From positions 4,670,854 through 4,734,853 of the forward strand of contig NC_088873.1 in assembly GCF_032884065.1 (NCBI RefSeq): a stretch of 64,000 bases of DNA, written 5' to 3'. A model generated the notes under the pieces. That model did no database searches. It worked only from the letters and a program-made list of their open reading frames with translations, and was not told where the DNA came from. The position numbers were made by a program, and so were the translations under genes. Positions 23,774 to 35,589 of the stretch are shown one piece after another. The stretch comes from Artemia franciscana (taxonomy: Eukaryota > Arthropoda > Branchiopoda > Anostraca > Artemiidae). Each line of letters begins with the position of its first letter. Position 1 is the stretch's first letter.

Positions 23774-25016
23774 GTAAGATCCTTCTTTTGGGTAAGATTT
23801 ATAAATGATTCAAAAGCAATGCTAAAGAGAAATAGACTTGTGTGCCTACTTATTATATTATTTTGTCTAAAACTGAAATCTATATCTGATATTTTCAAAA
23901 TTTCAAAGTTGGGGGAGGGTGAGTAAGGGGAAAGATCCTCAGGTGTATTATTATTAGCCTATCATCTATTTTTGACCTACACTATGCAGAGGTATAATGC
24001 GTGAAGTAACACAAAAAAAAACGCTTTAAAATACACTGCAAATCAAAATATAGAAATCACAAGCAAACCAGTTACAGAGTAACACATAAAAAATAAAATA
24101 CAGTAGGACAGAAGAAAAAAAGATAAGAGGAGGGGGAAAAGAAGAAAAGAACTAATAAAGTAGCAATATAGAGAAAAATGGAAGTAAGCTGTCTTTATTG
24201 TTATTGTTATATAATTTTTGAACTTTGCTCACTTTCAATGTTTTAGCCAAATAAATGAAGACAAACAAATAACTTGACTCCTGATACATTTTAGGTTCTT
24301 AAATTAATACTCTTGTCTGGAATCAGATTAAAAATTTTCTGTCAGAAGTAGATTTTATATCTTCTGTGTTGGCAAATCAGTCTAATTTAACAAAAATCTA
24401 TGATACCTGCTTAAAACCCTTGTTTTTTTTTAAATGTAAAACTGTAATGACATGTAGGAGGGAAAAAATGCATATTTTGCTGATATAATACTCATTTGGG
24501 CTGGTGGGGGAGTCGTGAAATTTTGTCCTGTAAGTAAACTTTAGGCAATTTAGGACTCAGTCGAAAAATAATTCTCTAATACATCCCACAATAAACCTGT
24601 ATTTGGGAGGGTAGTTTTATTTGCCTTACTTGTTTTGAAAATTATAAATTGAGTTCTATCATGGTTGCAGCAGTAGTTGCAACATAGTAAAGGACAAACC
24701 ATGACCAACAGTAACAAAATTAAAAAACGCCCTAAAAAATGCAAGTCATGAAAAGTTTCTACTTATGACTGATTCAAGATTGGTAACCATTACCTAAAAT
24801 AGTCTTAATAGCAAAACTTCATTTTGGAATCAAAATTGAGGAAATTTCAAAAAAGCCTTAAACCCCTAAAAACTGCCCTCAGATCAAAACAAAAAGTACA
24901 TAATTGGAATTGCCATGGTTGAATACCCTCTGTGGGATACTTCTGGTCCCCTGGGTTGACCGACGAGGAAATAACTTTTTTGCATAGGTAGCACTGATAT
25001 CTCCTATTTTTTATGG
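23774..25016 (+). other. Intron 1, 5' part, no gene
   Basis: AT-rich intron. Sequence at about 24660-25010 (agtaaaggacaaaccatgac.., ccctaaaaaatgcaa..) resembles 29870-30060, so both are probably copies of one interspersed repeat. The rest has no feature. Confidence 0.45.
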
Positions 25017-27130
25017 CACTTGTTATTAACCAAGTGACATATAGCGATCACAAATTCGGTCTGTCTGTTGGTCTGTCCTGGTTTTGCTACTTTAGGCACT
25101 TCCAGGTAAGCTAGGACTATGAAATTTGGCAGTCGTATCAGCGACCGGACCAGATTAAATTAGAAATAGTCGTATTCCCGATTTGACTATCTTGGGGGGG
25201 GGGTGGGAGTGGTGGGCTTGTTAATTTGGAAAAAATAGAAAAAATGAAGTATTTTCAACTTTGAACGGGTTATGGCATCTTAATGAAATTTGATGTTTGG
25301 AAGGATATCTTGTCTCAGAGCTTTTATTTTGAATCCCGACCAGACCCGGTGACATTATGGGAAGTTGGAGGGGGGAACCTAAAATCTTGGAAAATCGCTT
25401 AGAATGGAGGGATCAGGATGAAAAGTGGTGGGAAAAATAAGCAGAAGTCCTAGACACGTGATTAACATAACCGGAATGGATCTGCTCTGTTTGGGGGAGT
25501 TTTTTAATTCTGAAAAATTTGAAAAAACGAGGTATTTTTAACTTACAAAGGAGTGATCGGATCTTAATGAAATTTGAAGTTCGGAAGGATATCGTGTCTC
25601 AGAGCTCTTATTTTAAATCCCGACTGGGTACGGTGACATCGGGGGGAATTGAGGGGGGAAACCTAAAATCTTGGAAAATGCTTAGAGTGGAGGGATTGGG
25701 ATGAAACTTGGTGGGAAAAATAAGCACAAGTCTTAGATATGTGATTGACATAACCGGAACGGATCCGCTCTCTTTGGGGGAGTTGGGGAGGGGGAGGGTT
25801 AATTCTGAAAAATCAGAAAAAATGAGGTATTTTTAACTTACAAAAGAGTGATCAGGTTTTAATGAAATTTGATGTTTGGAAGGGTATCGTGTCGCACAGC
25901 TCTTATTTCAAAACCCGACCGGATCCGGTGACATTGGTGGGAGTTGGGGGGGAACCTAAAATCTTGGAAAACGCTTAGAGTGGAGGGATTGGGATGAAAC
26001 TTGGTGGTAAAAATAATCATAAGTTCTAGATACGTGATTGACATAACCGGAGCGGATCTGCTCTCTTCGGGGGAGTTGGGGGGAGGAGGGTTAATTGTGA
26101 TAATTAAAAAAATGAGGTATTTTTAACTTACGAAAGATTGATCGGATCTTAATGAAATTTGATGTTTGGAAGGATATCGTGTCTCAGAGCGCTTATTTTA
26201 AATCCCGACCGGATCCGGTGACATTGGGGGGAGTATCTCGGGATGGTATAGTGGATACGTCTGTGACGTTAGAATCAAGGCGCTCAGGTTCGATCCTGGC
26301 TGACCCGAGGAACAGTTCTCTGAGTATTTGTTCATTGAGGGGAGTTGGGTGGGACCTAAAATCTTGGAAAACACTTAGAGTGGAGGGATCAGGATGAAAC
26401 TTGATGGGAAGAATAAGCACAAGTTATAGATACAAGATTGACATAATTGGTACGGATCTGTTCTCTTTGGGGGAGCTGGGGGTTGTTAATCTGGAAAAAT
26501 AAGAAAAATGGAGGTATTTTTAACTTAAGAACGGGTGATCGGATCTGAATGAAATTTGATATTTAGAAGGAACTCGTGTCTCAGAGCTCTTATTTCAAAT
26601 CCCGATCAGATCTGTTGACATTGGGGGGGAGCTGGAGGGGGAAACCGGAAATCTTGGAAAACGCTTATAAATGTCGTAGATACGTGATTGACGTAACCGG
26701 ACTGGATTCGCTCTCTTTGGGGGAGTTAGGTTTTGGGGCTCAGTGTTTTTGCGAGTTTGGTGCTTCTGGACGTTCTAGGACGATGAAAATTTGTAGGCGT
26801 GTCCGGGAGCTGCATAAATTGACTTGATAAAGTCGTTTTCCTCGATTCGACCATTTGGGGGGCTGAAGGGAGAGGAAAAATTAAAAAAAATTGAAGTATT
26901 TTTAACTTACGAATGGGTGATCGGATCTTAATGAATTTTGATATTTAGAAGGACCTCGTGGCTCAGAGCTCTTATTTTAAATCCCGACCGGCATTAGGCC
27001 TCTGATTTTCCTTTTAAAGCAATCTATTGATTCTTAGAATTTTGCTAGAGCTCATACAATATGAGCTCTTGGCTCTTTGCTCTTCTGACCTCGTCACAAG
27101 TGTCATATGAGCTCTTAGCATTTGTTCTTT
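25017..27130 (+). mobile_element. Minisatellite-bearing element, copy 1
   Basis: The head is a small hairpin (CACTTG..CAAGTG, 25017-25036), followed by 'catatagcgatcacaaattc' and a T/G-rich lead. About six or seven units of ~270-300 bp follow, each with 'gatcggatcttaatgaaattt', 'tctcagagctcttatttcaa', 'cccgaccggatccggtgaca', a G-run, 'aatcttggaaaacgcttaga' and 'gatacgtgattgacataacc'. The unique tail contains a 10-bp-stem hairpin (AGAGCTCATA..TATGAGCTCT, 27047-27069) and 'gacctcgtcac'. Internal repeats with terminal hairpins resemble Helentron/DINE-1-like non-autonomous elements, but no Rep/helicase is present, so this is suggestive only. Confidence 0.75.
26235..26338 (+). mobile_element. tRNA-like retroposed insertion with 7-bp target duplication
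   Basis: A ~104-bp insertion interrupts one minisatellite unit and is flanked by GGGGAGT on both sides (26228-26234, 26339-26345). It contains a good Pol III A box (tggtatagtgg, about 26243-26253) and B box (ggttcgatcc, about 26287-26296). The CTCGGG near its start pairs with CCCGAG at 26304-26309. The fold is not a clean tRNA because the T-stem is imperfect and the acceptor is offset, so this is a tRNA pseudogene or short SINE. The duplication is G-rich and could be partly coincidental. Confidence 0.7.
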
Positions 27131-27239
27131 CTTTTTTTCTCTGCTGCTAGCAGGGCACTAGAACACCATAGAGAGCTGTTCGAGGCTAATTTGAAAGGAA
27201 ATTGCTACATATACCTACTTTTGTAGTTAACAAAACACA
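27131..27239. other. Repeat edge
   Basis: The stretch 'gaaattgctacat..ttttgtagttaacaaaacacaata' resembles 30060-30110, the end of another dispersed repeat copy. Confidence 0.4.
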
Positions 27240-27780
27240 ATACTACTACTATTAACAACTCCCTGCAGCACCAAGCTGCCTGAGGCCAGCACAGTGACAC
27301 ACGCTCCTCCTCCATCCCAATCTATTCAAAGCCATCCTCTTTACAGCATCCCAAAAAATTTCCATTTCCCTTTGATCTTTCCCTACATCCTCTCGCCCCA
27401 TTTGGATACAGCCTGCTTTTTGTTTGGCCCTGGACAATTGGCTGACAAGGATAATCTTTGGAAATCTATCATCTTTCATCTGCAGAACTTTTCCTAGCCA
27501 TCTCAACGTTTTATCATTATAGCCCTAGAAAGTGGGACTGAACCACGTTTTTCGTACAGCCTACAGCATCGCAAAGATTTTCCATTTCCCCTTGATCTTT
27601 CCCTACATCCTCCCGCCCCATTTGGAGACAGCCTGCTTTTTGTTTGGCCCTGGACAATTGGCTGACAAGGATAATCTTTTTGCAATCTATCATCTTTCAT
27701 TTGCAGAACTTTTCCTAGCCATCTCAACGTTTCTATCATTATAGCCATAGAAAGTGGGACTGAACCACATTTTTGGTACA
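27240..27780 (-). mobile_element. LINE 3' tail, partly duplicated, minus strand
   Basis: Next to an (ACT)n tract (27241-27252), the minus strand reads the C-terminal tail of the 33-34 kb LINE family: GAAGSC-type end, WRRSVCHCAGLRQLGA, REMEIFWDAVKRMALNRLG, RWLGKVLQMKDDRFPK. The interval 27545-27750 repeats much of 27340-27535 (both contain 'cctgctttttgtttggccct'). Thus the tail is internally duplicated or two truncated copies inserted side by side. Confidence 0.75.
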
Positions 27781-28195
27781 GTCTACTATTTGGGATACGC
27801 TCAGTCAGTCAGTCATATACCCAAAACAATCCACAGGCAATTTCTTTGGAAAATATCTAGCATTTCTTCGCATATGCTTCATAACAATACTTGACTAGTG
27901 TCATCACTTTAGCTTCCAATATTCACTAAAAGAATGAGTTTTAGAAACAAAAATCATCAGATGATTGCTGCATTATGATAAAATTGCTGAATCTCAAAGA
28001 AATGCCTTGTGGTTTGAAAATTATTTCGCAAAATTCCACGTTTTCAGCTGTAATTACCTAATTATTTCTTCAGTTTATAGAAACGGGGAACCTTAAAAAA
28101 GGCTTTATATATTTGTACACGGATGACGAATCTTTAAATAGAGAATTTTTATAGAAGAATAATTGACCTTAGAAAATCAAAGTTATCTTATTTAT
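27781..28195. other. No feature recognised
   Basis: Intron 1 sequence without a recognisable element. Confidence 0.35.
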
Positions 28196-29440
28196 CTAGT
28201 GAGATTGTAGTGAATTGTAGCCCCAGACGGTTGGCCAAAAAAGGACAATCTTCGGTAATCTGGCATCCTTCATCCGTAGAACGTGGCCTAGCCATCTCAA
28301 CCTTTCTTTCATTATAGTCCTAGAAAGCAGGATTGAACCACATTTTTCGTACAACCTACTGTTTAAAATACAGTCAGTCAGCCGGGTACCCAGAACAATC
28401 CGTAGGCAATTTCTCTGGAAAACATCTAGTAAATTTTCATCTGCTTTTTGGAGCGTCCACGCTTCAGAACCATATTTGACCACTGTCATCACTGTAGCTC
28501 CAAATATTCTAATCTTGCTTTGCAAACTTATTTTTCTATTCTTCCAAACTTTTTTTTTAAATAAGAAAAGCACCCTGTGCCTCGCCTATTCTACTTTTAA
28601 CATTTTAACATTCTACTTTTAACATTTTCACTGCGCACACCCTCTTTGCTAATATTGCTACCTAAATAAATGAAGCCGTACACTTGATCAATTTTTCTCG
28701 TTATCCAACATCACCTCTTCACCTTCACTGATCCCTAGTCTTAGTGACTTAGCCTTTTTGACATTATATTGATATGATCTTATATGACAATATATAACAT
28801 TATGACATTATATTGAACCTAAAAATGGGTGAAAGACATTATATTGATTTAAACCTATTCTTGGACCCTGGACTCACAACCCCTCCAAAAGCTGATTCAT
28901 TTTGTTAATATTTTCGTCTAGGATGCTCAAATCATTAGCATACTCTAATCTTAGAAGAGTTTTACTTCCATATTTGATTCTGTTTTCTCCCATTACCTTT
29001 GCTTTGCTCCTTTGGATAAAGTCCATCAAATTGATCAATACAGATGGGGCTAGAACGCAACCCTGCTTAACTCATGTTTTAATACAAAACTGGGTCCTAA
29101 CCTCATTTCATACCTTAACCACAGCAATGTTATTTTTGTACATAGCACTAATCACTTTAATGTATTTATCTGGTATACCATGCAAGAAAAATACCTTCGC
29201 TGAAGCTAGTCTACCAGCTGAATCAAAAGCTTGCTAAATCAATAAAACTGAGGACTAAAGGCGTTTGATGACTCAGGCACTTCAAAATTATTAACTTAAA
29301 AGTGAAAACTTTGTCGTCGCATCCTCTACCCCTCCTAAAACCACGCTGTTTTTCTACTAAAACTTTGTCTATAGCATCTCTAAATTTAAAAATATCATCA
29401 AACTGAGTGTAATTTGCTTCCAACAGATCTATAATGACTA
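28196..29440 (-). pseudogene. LINE RT C-terminal half, degraded, minus strand
   Basis: The minus strand shows EKQRGFRRGRGCDDKVFTFK (about 29340), an SFIDLA motif A relic (about 29230), a broken RT middle, then KVWKNRKISLQSKIRI, VKYGSEAWTLQKADENLLD, FQRNCLRIVLGTRLTD and ERLRWLGHVLRMKDARLPK (28240-28560). Block order matches the 33.0-34.4 kb copy. Frameshifts and stops are frequent, and the copy lacks the 3' terminal tail. Confidence 0.8.
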
Positions 29441-30714
29441 CACTAACTCAAAACACAACATTTAAAATAAAATCAGTTTTTGATAAAAAAAAAACAAAAC
29501 AAAAAAAAACAGCGCATCTTCGTACACAAGAGGTTGAAATCCGTCATGATAGTAAGAAACAGCCATAAGTGACGTTCCAGTATAATTTAAATTATGTGAT
29601 GACGAAAATTGTAGCTTTTTTTTTTTACTCTGCAATCCTATTTGTAATCTAAAATCTATTGAGAAGAACACACATTTTTTCAAATTACATGAGGCTGCCT
29701 TGAATGAGTTAAGGTTAAACTAGGACATTTAAATAAAAAAGATAGCTGTAGTCCAAGTAGATAATAGAAGACACTTATGTTGCCAAAGAATTTTTGAACT
29801 CGAATCCTCCCTCAGATGAGAAGTGTTGTTACCATTGCCCCATTATAACTAATCATGGTTTACGTATTAGCTACAATCTAGTAAAGTACGAACCACGGCC
29901 CATAGTAACCAAAAGATAAACATGAAACCCTAAAAATGTTCTGTAAACCATTAGAAATGTCTTGGCCGGAAATCCTGTACAAGTAACTTGCAGCCCCTTG
30001 CTTGAACAACAAGGAAAACTTTTTTCTTGCGTTGTAAGTGTTTAAGGGCTTGTTTTAAAAGAAAATGTTACATCTAGTGCCTTTTGTAATTAACAAAACA
30101 AAATATTCATAATAAAGTTTTTGACCAAAAAAACTACATCTTCCCATGTAAGATGATGAATGCTGTCATAATTGTTGGTCACAATTGACGTTAAAAGTAA
30201 ATAGACAGAGATTATCAGCAGTAAAATGGAAGCTGTTATCCCCGTGGATATATGCTTAACCCAACAGTTCTTTTAAAACTTTATTTAGATTAGATTGTTT
30301 TAACGCAGGAGTATGTCATAGTTTATGTCATAGAGTGAATGTTCTAATGCATTTTTTTCCCTTTTTTTTCTTTTTTGACAAAATGGGGCTATTACCAAAA
30401 GTGTTTTTTATATCAAAATTTGGCTCCTAGGGTCTTATGTGGTTCAAATGTATAAGAATTTATGTCTTTTTATTATAAACATTTACATTAATTTTTCATA
30501 TCATCCTTCTTTTCTGTGAAAAGTTGTGAGTATAATATTTTGCTAAACAAAGAATACGGGGCTGCCTTAATAGTTTGATGGTGTCAAGAGATAAAGAGAG
30601 TTAATACTAGTAAAGATGCTAGTAATAACCTGCATTGAGAATAGCTGCTTCTTCAGTCACTTAATAGTTGATAACGTTTAATAGAGAGTTACCGTTACCT
30701 ACCAGACAGTTACA
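29441..30714. other. Intron 1, dispersed repeat fragments, no gene
   Basis: The segment at about 29510-29600 (catcttcgtacacaagag.., gtcatgatag..) resembles 30140-30200. The segment 29870-30110 resembles 24670-25020. These are diverged copies of one or two non-coding repeats. Confidence 0.4.
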
Positions 30715-30790
30715 GTTACCGTAGCGCAATGGTAATTGGCCTCTTCTCCTGTAATTGGGGATACGAGTTCATACATGTCTTAGGTAACGA
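30715..30790 (+). repeat. tRNA-like relic
   Basis: 'accgtagcgcaatggtaatt' is A-box-like and 'acgagttcatac' 40 bp on is a weak B box. It is probably a tRNA pseudogene or SINE head; folding is poor. Confidence 0.35.
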
Positions 30791-31555
30791 AGTGTAAATC
30801 GATTACAATGTCTATTTATGTTTCATTTCCAGTTTTTCCATTATTTTTGGATGCGAAGGTTATAATTTAAACCCAATAATTATTGTGTCGAAAAATTTGT
30901 TATTTACAATTTGGTTTTAGTCGTATAGATTTGTTATTTTAGTCCCATGATGAAAGTAAAGAGCGATATTAAAACATAATACGAACACAAGTAATTGCGT
31001 ATATGAGGCGAATCAGACCCGCCCCTATTTACACTCAATTTTACAGTTTATACTAAGAGTATTTGTCAACAAATGTGGTGAATGAGTTATTGAAAGCGTC
31101 TTATATACTGATGGCCTTTGAAAAGATTTGAACTGAAAATTGTGTTGTTTAATGAAACACACTCTTCCATTACTGAGGCATTGTGATTTTAGGTTTGAGT
31201 AGTTGCTCTTCAGGGATTGAGAACAAAAAGCAAAACTTTAGCATAAAAAGTGGGTATTATAATAGAATGTAGAAGTGAGGAATATTTGGAAACAATTTTC
31301 AGATGCATTGTGAGCAATAAAATAAAAAAAAAACTCACAAAAAAAAGCTGACAATCAATGCCAAAACAACAATATCAGAATGACAAATCATTCAGAGCAG
31401 TTGTAACTTCTCTCGTTGATAGTGCCCTGAACATTTGCTTCGATTCGTATATAAATGCATAAGCAAATTTTATCTGAGATATTCTTTTTGGTAATGGATA
31501 CCCCATTCCTTTCCTCTATAATATAGTTAACTATAGACTAATAAGACATCCCCGT
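30791..31555. other. Intron 1 with a fold-back family fragment
   Basis: About 30950-31020 ('gaaagtaaagagcgatatta', 'cgtatatgaggcg') matches the end module seen at 9240-9320 and 9790-9860. Otherwise nothing was recognised. Confidence 0.4.
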
Positions 31556-31559
31556 AAAA

Positions 31560-32107
31560 TCAAGGATATATCACAATGTGAGGCCCCTGATAAGTCCTCA
31601 AATATTATCTATCTTCTGTACATCCCAAAAATCGCAACAAAATTAAGAAATGTTTGCACAAAAAATAACCAGTATATATTTTTCACTAATAATTTTAATG
31701 TCGCAAATTTCTTAAACTCCGGTAAAGATAAAACCCCAGTTACTTGCCAAAGAGGGGTGCATCAGATACCATGCGACTGTGGCAATTACTATGTTGGCAG
31801 AACACATCAGAATCTAGAAAAACGGCTACACCAGCATAAAGTAGACATGAAAAAAGCATTAATTTTCAATTGTTCTAATAACTCCTTTGATTCTGCTTTA
31901 GCTTGCCATATATTCAATAATCCCTCCCATACAATACTTTTTGAAAAATCTTCTCTCATTAGTAATGGTTTGGGGATAAAACTTGTGGCTCGAGTATCAA
32001 TCGAAATCATTCTCAAAATAAATAATAAAACTTCTTTAAATAAGGACTTGGGGAAGTGTTCATTAAATTCTTTATACTCAAATTTAATTAAAAGTGAGCT
32101 AATATAG
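31560..32107 (+). pseudogene. Penelope-like element 3' fragment: C-terminal GIY-YIG endonuclease
   Basis: From about 31575 the frame reads IIYLLYIPKIATKLRN.., then GVHQIPCDCGNYYVGRTHQN and KRLHQHK, a GIY-YIG domain of the sort found at the C-terminus of canonical Penelope-like retroelements (CDCG..YVGRT..KR..H). It ends at 32107. The RT that should precede it is missing, so this is a 5'-truncated copy. Here the endonuclease follows the RT-linker region, unlike the permuted element at 55.4-59.7 kb, so two Penelope-like lineages are present. Confidence 0.8.
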
Positions 32108-32706
<599 letters not shown>

Positions 32707-32795
32707 CACTGCGGATGACATGTATGTACCTAGGGGAGAGGGCCATTTTAAATCCTTTGTATTATATTTTAACCAACCACCTGTATTAATTATAG

Positions 32796-32980
32796 GAGCA
32801 GGAGAATCAGGGAAATCTACAATTGTGAAGCAAATGAAGATAATACATGAAACTGGTTATACAAAAGAAGAATGTCTTCAATACAGACCCGTTGTTTTTA
32901 GTAACACGATACAGAGTTTAATGGCTATTATTAGAGCTATGGGACAGCTTAGAATTCATTTCAGTGACCAAGCACGAGCG
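32796..32980 (+). CDS. G-alpha-i coding exon 2 (residues 41-102)
   Basis: The acceptor is attatAG at 32794-32795. The exon completes codon 41 and encodes the P-loop GAGESGKST, which binds the GTP phosphates and Mg2+ through Lys47 and Ser48. It then encodes alpha-1 ([10 protein letters not shown]) and the start of the helical domain (..[23 protein letters not shown]). It ends on a codon boundary at the donor GTAAGT (32981). The 185-nt length equals the recalled sum of vertebrate Gi exons 2 and 3 (43+142). A LINE tail starts about 30 bp past the donor. Confidence 0.96.
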
Positions 32981-33008
32981 GTAAGTTATGAAAGACATGG
33001 ATGGTATC

Positions 33009-34400
33009 AGAACTACTACTAACTCACTGCAGCACCAAGCCGCCTGAGGCCAACACAGCCACGCACGCTCCTCCTCCAACTTAATCTATTTAAAGCCTCC
33101 CTCTTTACACCCTCCCAGGAAGTTCGCATTTCCTTTAAATCTTTATTTATGACATCCTCCCAACCCAGACAAGGACGACCTGCTTTCCGTGTAGCCCTAG
33201 ACGGTTGGCCAAAAAGCACAATCTTCGGTAATCTGTCATCCTTCATCCGTAGAACGTGGCCTAGTCATCTCAACCTTTCTTTCATTATAGCCCCAGAAAG
33301 CGGGATTGAATCACACTTTTCGTACAACCTACTGTTTGAAATAGGGTCAGTCAGCCGGGTACCCAGAACAATCCGTAGGCAATTTCTCTGGAAAACATCT
33401 AGGAAATTTTCATCTGCTTTTCGGAGTGCCCATGCTTCAGAGCCATATTTGACCACTGTCATCACTGTAGCTTCCAATATTCTAATCTTGGTTTGTAGAC
33501 TTATCTTTCTATTCTTCCAAACTTTTTTTAACTGTGAAAAAACACCCTGAGCCTTAGCTATTCTACTTTTAACATCTTCACTGCTCCCACCATCTTTACT
33601 AATAATACTACCAAGGTAACAGAAGCTCCCAACCTGATCAATCTTTTCGTTACCTAATGTCACCTGTTCATCTTCACTTATTCCTAGCCTCAGTGACTTA
33701 GTCTTCTTAACATTAATTTTCTAGACTATTTTAGCACCCTTAACTCGTAGAACCTCTAAAAATTCATTCATTTTGCTCACACTTTCATCTAATATGCTTA
33801 AATCATCAGCATAATCTAAGTCCAGGAGCGTTCTTCCTCCCCATTTGGTTCCATAGTCTCCAGTTGCCTTTCCTATGCTCCTTAAGACGAAGTCCATCAA
33901 AATGATCCATATAAAGGGGGATAGAACACAACCCTGCTTAACTCCTGATTTAATACAAAACCAGTTGCTAACCTCATTTCCTACCTTAACCGCAGCAGTA
34001 TTATTCTCGTACATAGCGCAAATCACTTTAATGTATTTTTCTGGTATACCATATAACGATAAGACCTTTGTTAACGCTGTTCTATCAACAGAATCGAAAG
34101 CTTGCTCATAATCGATAAAACTAAGGACCAAAGGTGTTTGACAACGAAGGGACTTCTCAATTATTAACCTAAGAGTGAAAACACGGTCGACACATCCTCT
34201 ACCTTTTCTAAAACCACATTGTTCTTCCCTTATAACTTTGTATACAGCATGTCTCAGTCTAAAAAGTATCATATTACTCAGTTATTTGCTACCTACAGAG
34301 GCCAGACTAATACCTCGATAATTACGACACTCACTCTTGTCACCTTTCTTATACAGTGGTTTAATTAGGCAGCTTATAGTCCATTTCAGTGGCTAGTCAC
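33009..34400 (-). pseudogene. Best-preserved copy of the resident LINE family (RT half), minus strand
   Basis: Starting beside an (ACT)n tract at 33007-33017, the minus strand reads (N to C): EEQCGFRKGRGCVDRVFTLR, SFIDYEQAFDSVDRTAL (motif A), GVKQGCVLSPFIWI (motif B), LDLDYADDLSILDESV (motif C), FCYLGSIISKDGGSSEDV, VVKYGSEAWALRKADENFLD, FQRNCLRIVLGTRLTD and the tail blocks to GAAVS. At least one break near 33663-33721 and another near 33250 interrupt it. The endonuclease and N-terminal RT are missing. Clade is uncertain (RTE/CR1-like architecture with a trinucleotide 3' end). It is shared by at least five segments in this window, all on the minus strand. Confidence 0.85.
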
Positions 34401-35589
34401 AAGTAATAAGATAGAAAAGCCGCAAGTATAGCCAGAATTTTATCTAGAAGAAACCAGGATAGTTATCTTGGGCTCAGAGGAGGTTTTAGGGGGGGGGGGG
34501 CTTGCCCTGGGTGCGGATATTTTGGGGCACAAATTTTCAAATAAATACTCTGAAGTTATAACCATTTTGCAATTTTTAAATTTCTTTTTTAATAAAATAA
34601 AGCAGAGGGCACAGTTAATAAATGAAAATAATTAATAAATTATTAAGTTACTAATTAAAAAATCGTAATAAAGTAATTTAAACTATGTATTAAAAATTAA
34701 TTAAAAAGTTAATTATTAATTAGTTAATCAAATGGAAATAGTTATGTTGATAAATGATTTTTTTTTTAATTTGGCCTGAAGATTTTTTGGGAGACAGGGA
34801 GGAGGGGTGCTAATCAAGATTTTGCCGCGGGCTCAAGAGAGGACAGGACCACCACTGCTTAGGCTCCATTGCTTTGCAAAGGAAAAATTTGATAAATCAA
34901 CATAATTCTTTTTTCTTTTTATCAGCATAAAATGTTAATAGATGTTTTATATACCTCATAATTTTTAATCGATAGCAACATGATCCATGTGGCAAAATCG
35001 TAGCTTGGTGTCACAATATGGCAGGAAACTTCTCTATCCTGTGGCACAATCTTTTTGGTAATTTAAGAGGGCTGTAGAACTTTTAATTTTCGTTCGAATG
35101 AGCATTTTTCTGAGCTTAGGACCATCAGATATGATCCCCTATGAAAAAAAACACACGCATCTCTAACCTTTCTTCTGTGAAAGAGAGAAAAAAAAACTCA
35201 ACTTTTTGCTGATAAGAGCTTGAAGCCTCCGTAGTAGGATTCTATAATATGGTAAAACTAATTGTATAACTCTCATTAAGATCGCTTCCTTTTTTGGGGG
35301 TGCTTTCCCCATTTTCAGAAAAAAAAACAATTCTTTTGATATATTAATTGTTATAAATTTTTTTTTTTTACAATTTTGTTTACAATTGTTCCTGGTCAAT
35401 CCTTGCATCTTTCATTATACACATGTATTCTAGATTTATTTTGGACTATGTGTAGAATATTCCAGAATCCCTTCTTTTTTGCAATCTTTTCATTTGTCTT
35501 AGTGCGAATTCTTTATTGACTTAAGAAACGTCCAGTGGGGATTGTGAAGGAGGTGGATTCTCCATGGGGAAATACGCCGGACTCCCATT
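34401..35589. other. Intron 2, no gene
   Basis: AT-rich. Includes a 10-G run at 34491 and an 'attaattaa' low-complexity stretch (34610-34770). Confidence 0.45.

Noticed and set aside
26235..26338. Functional tRNA gene
   Set aside because: A and B boxes are good, but acceptor and T-stem do not pair properly; a retroposed tRNA-like sequence fits better.
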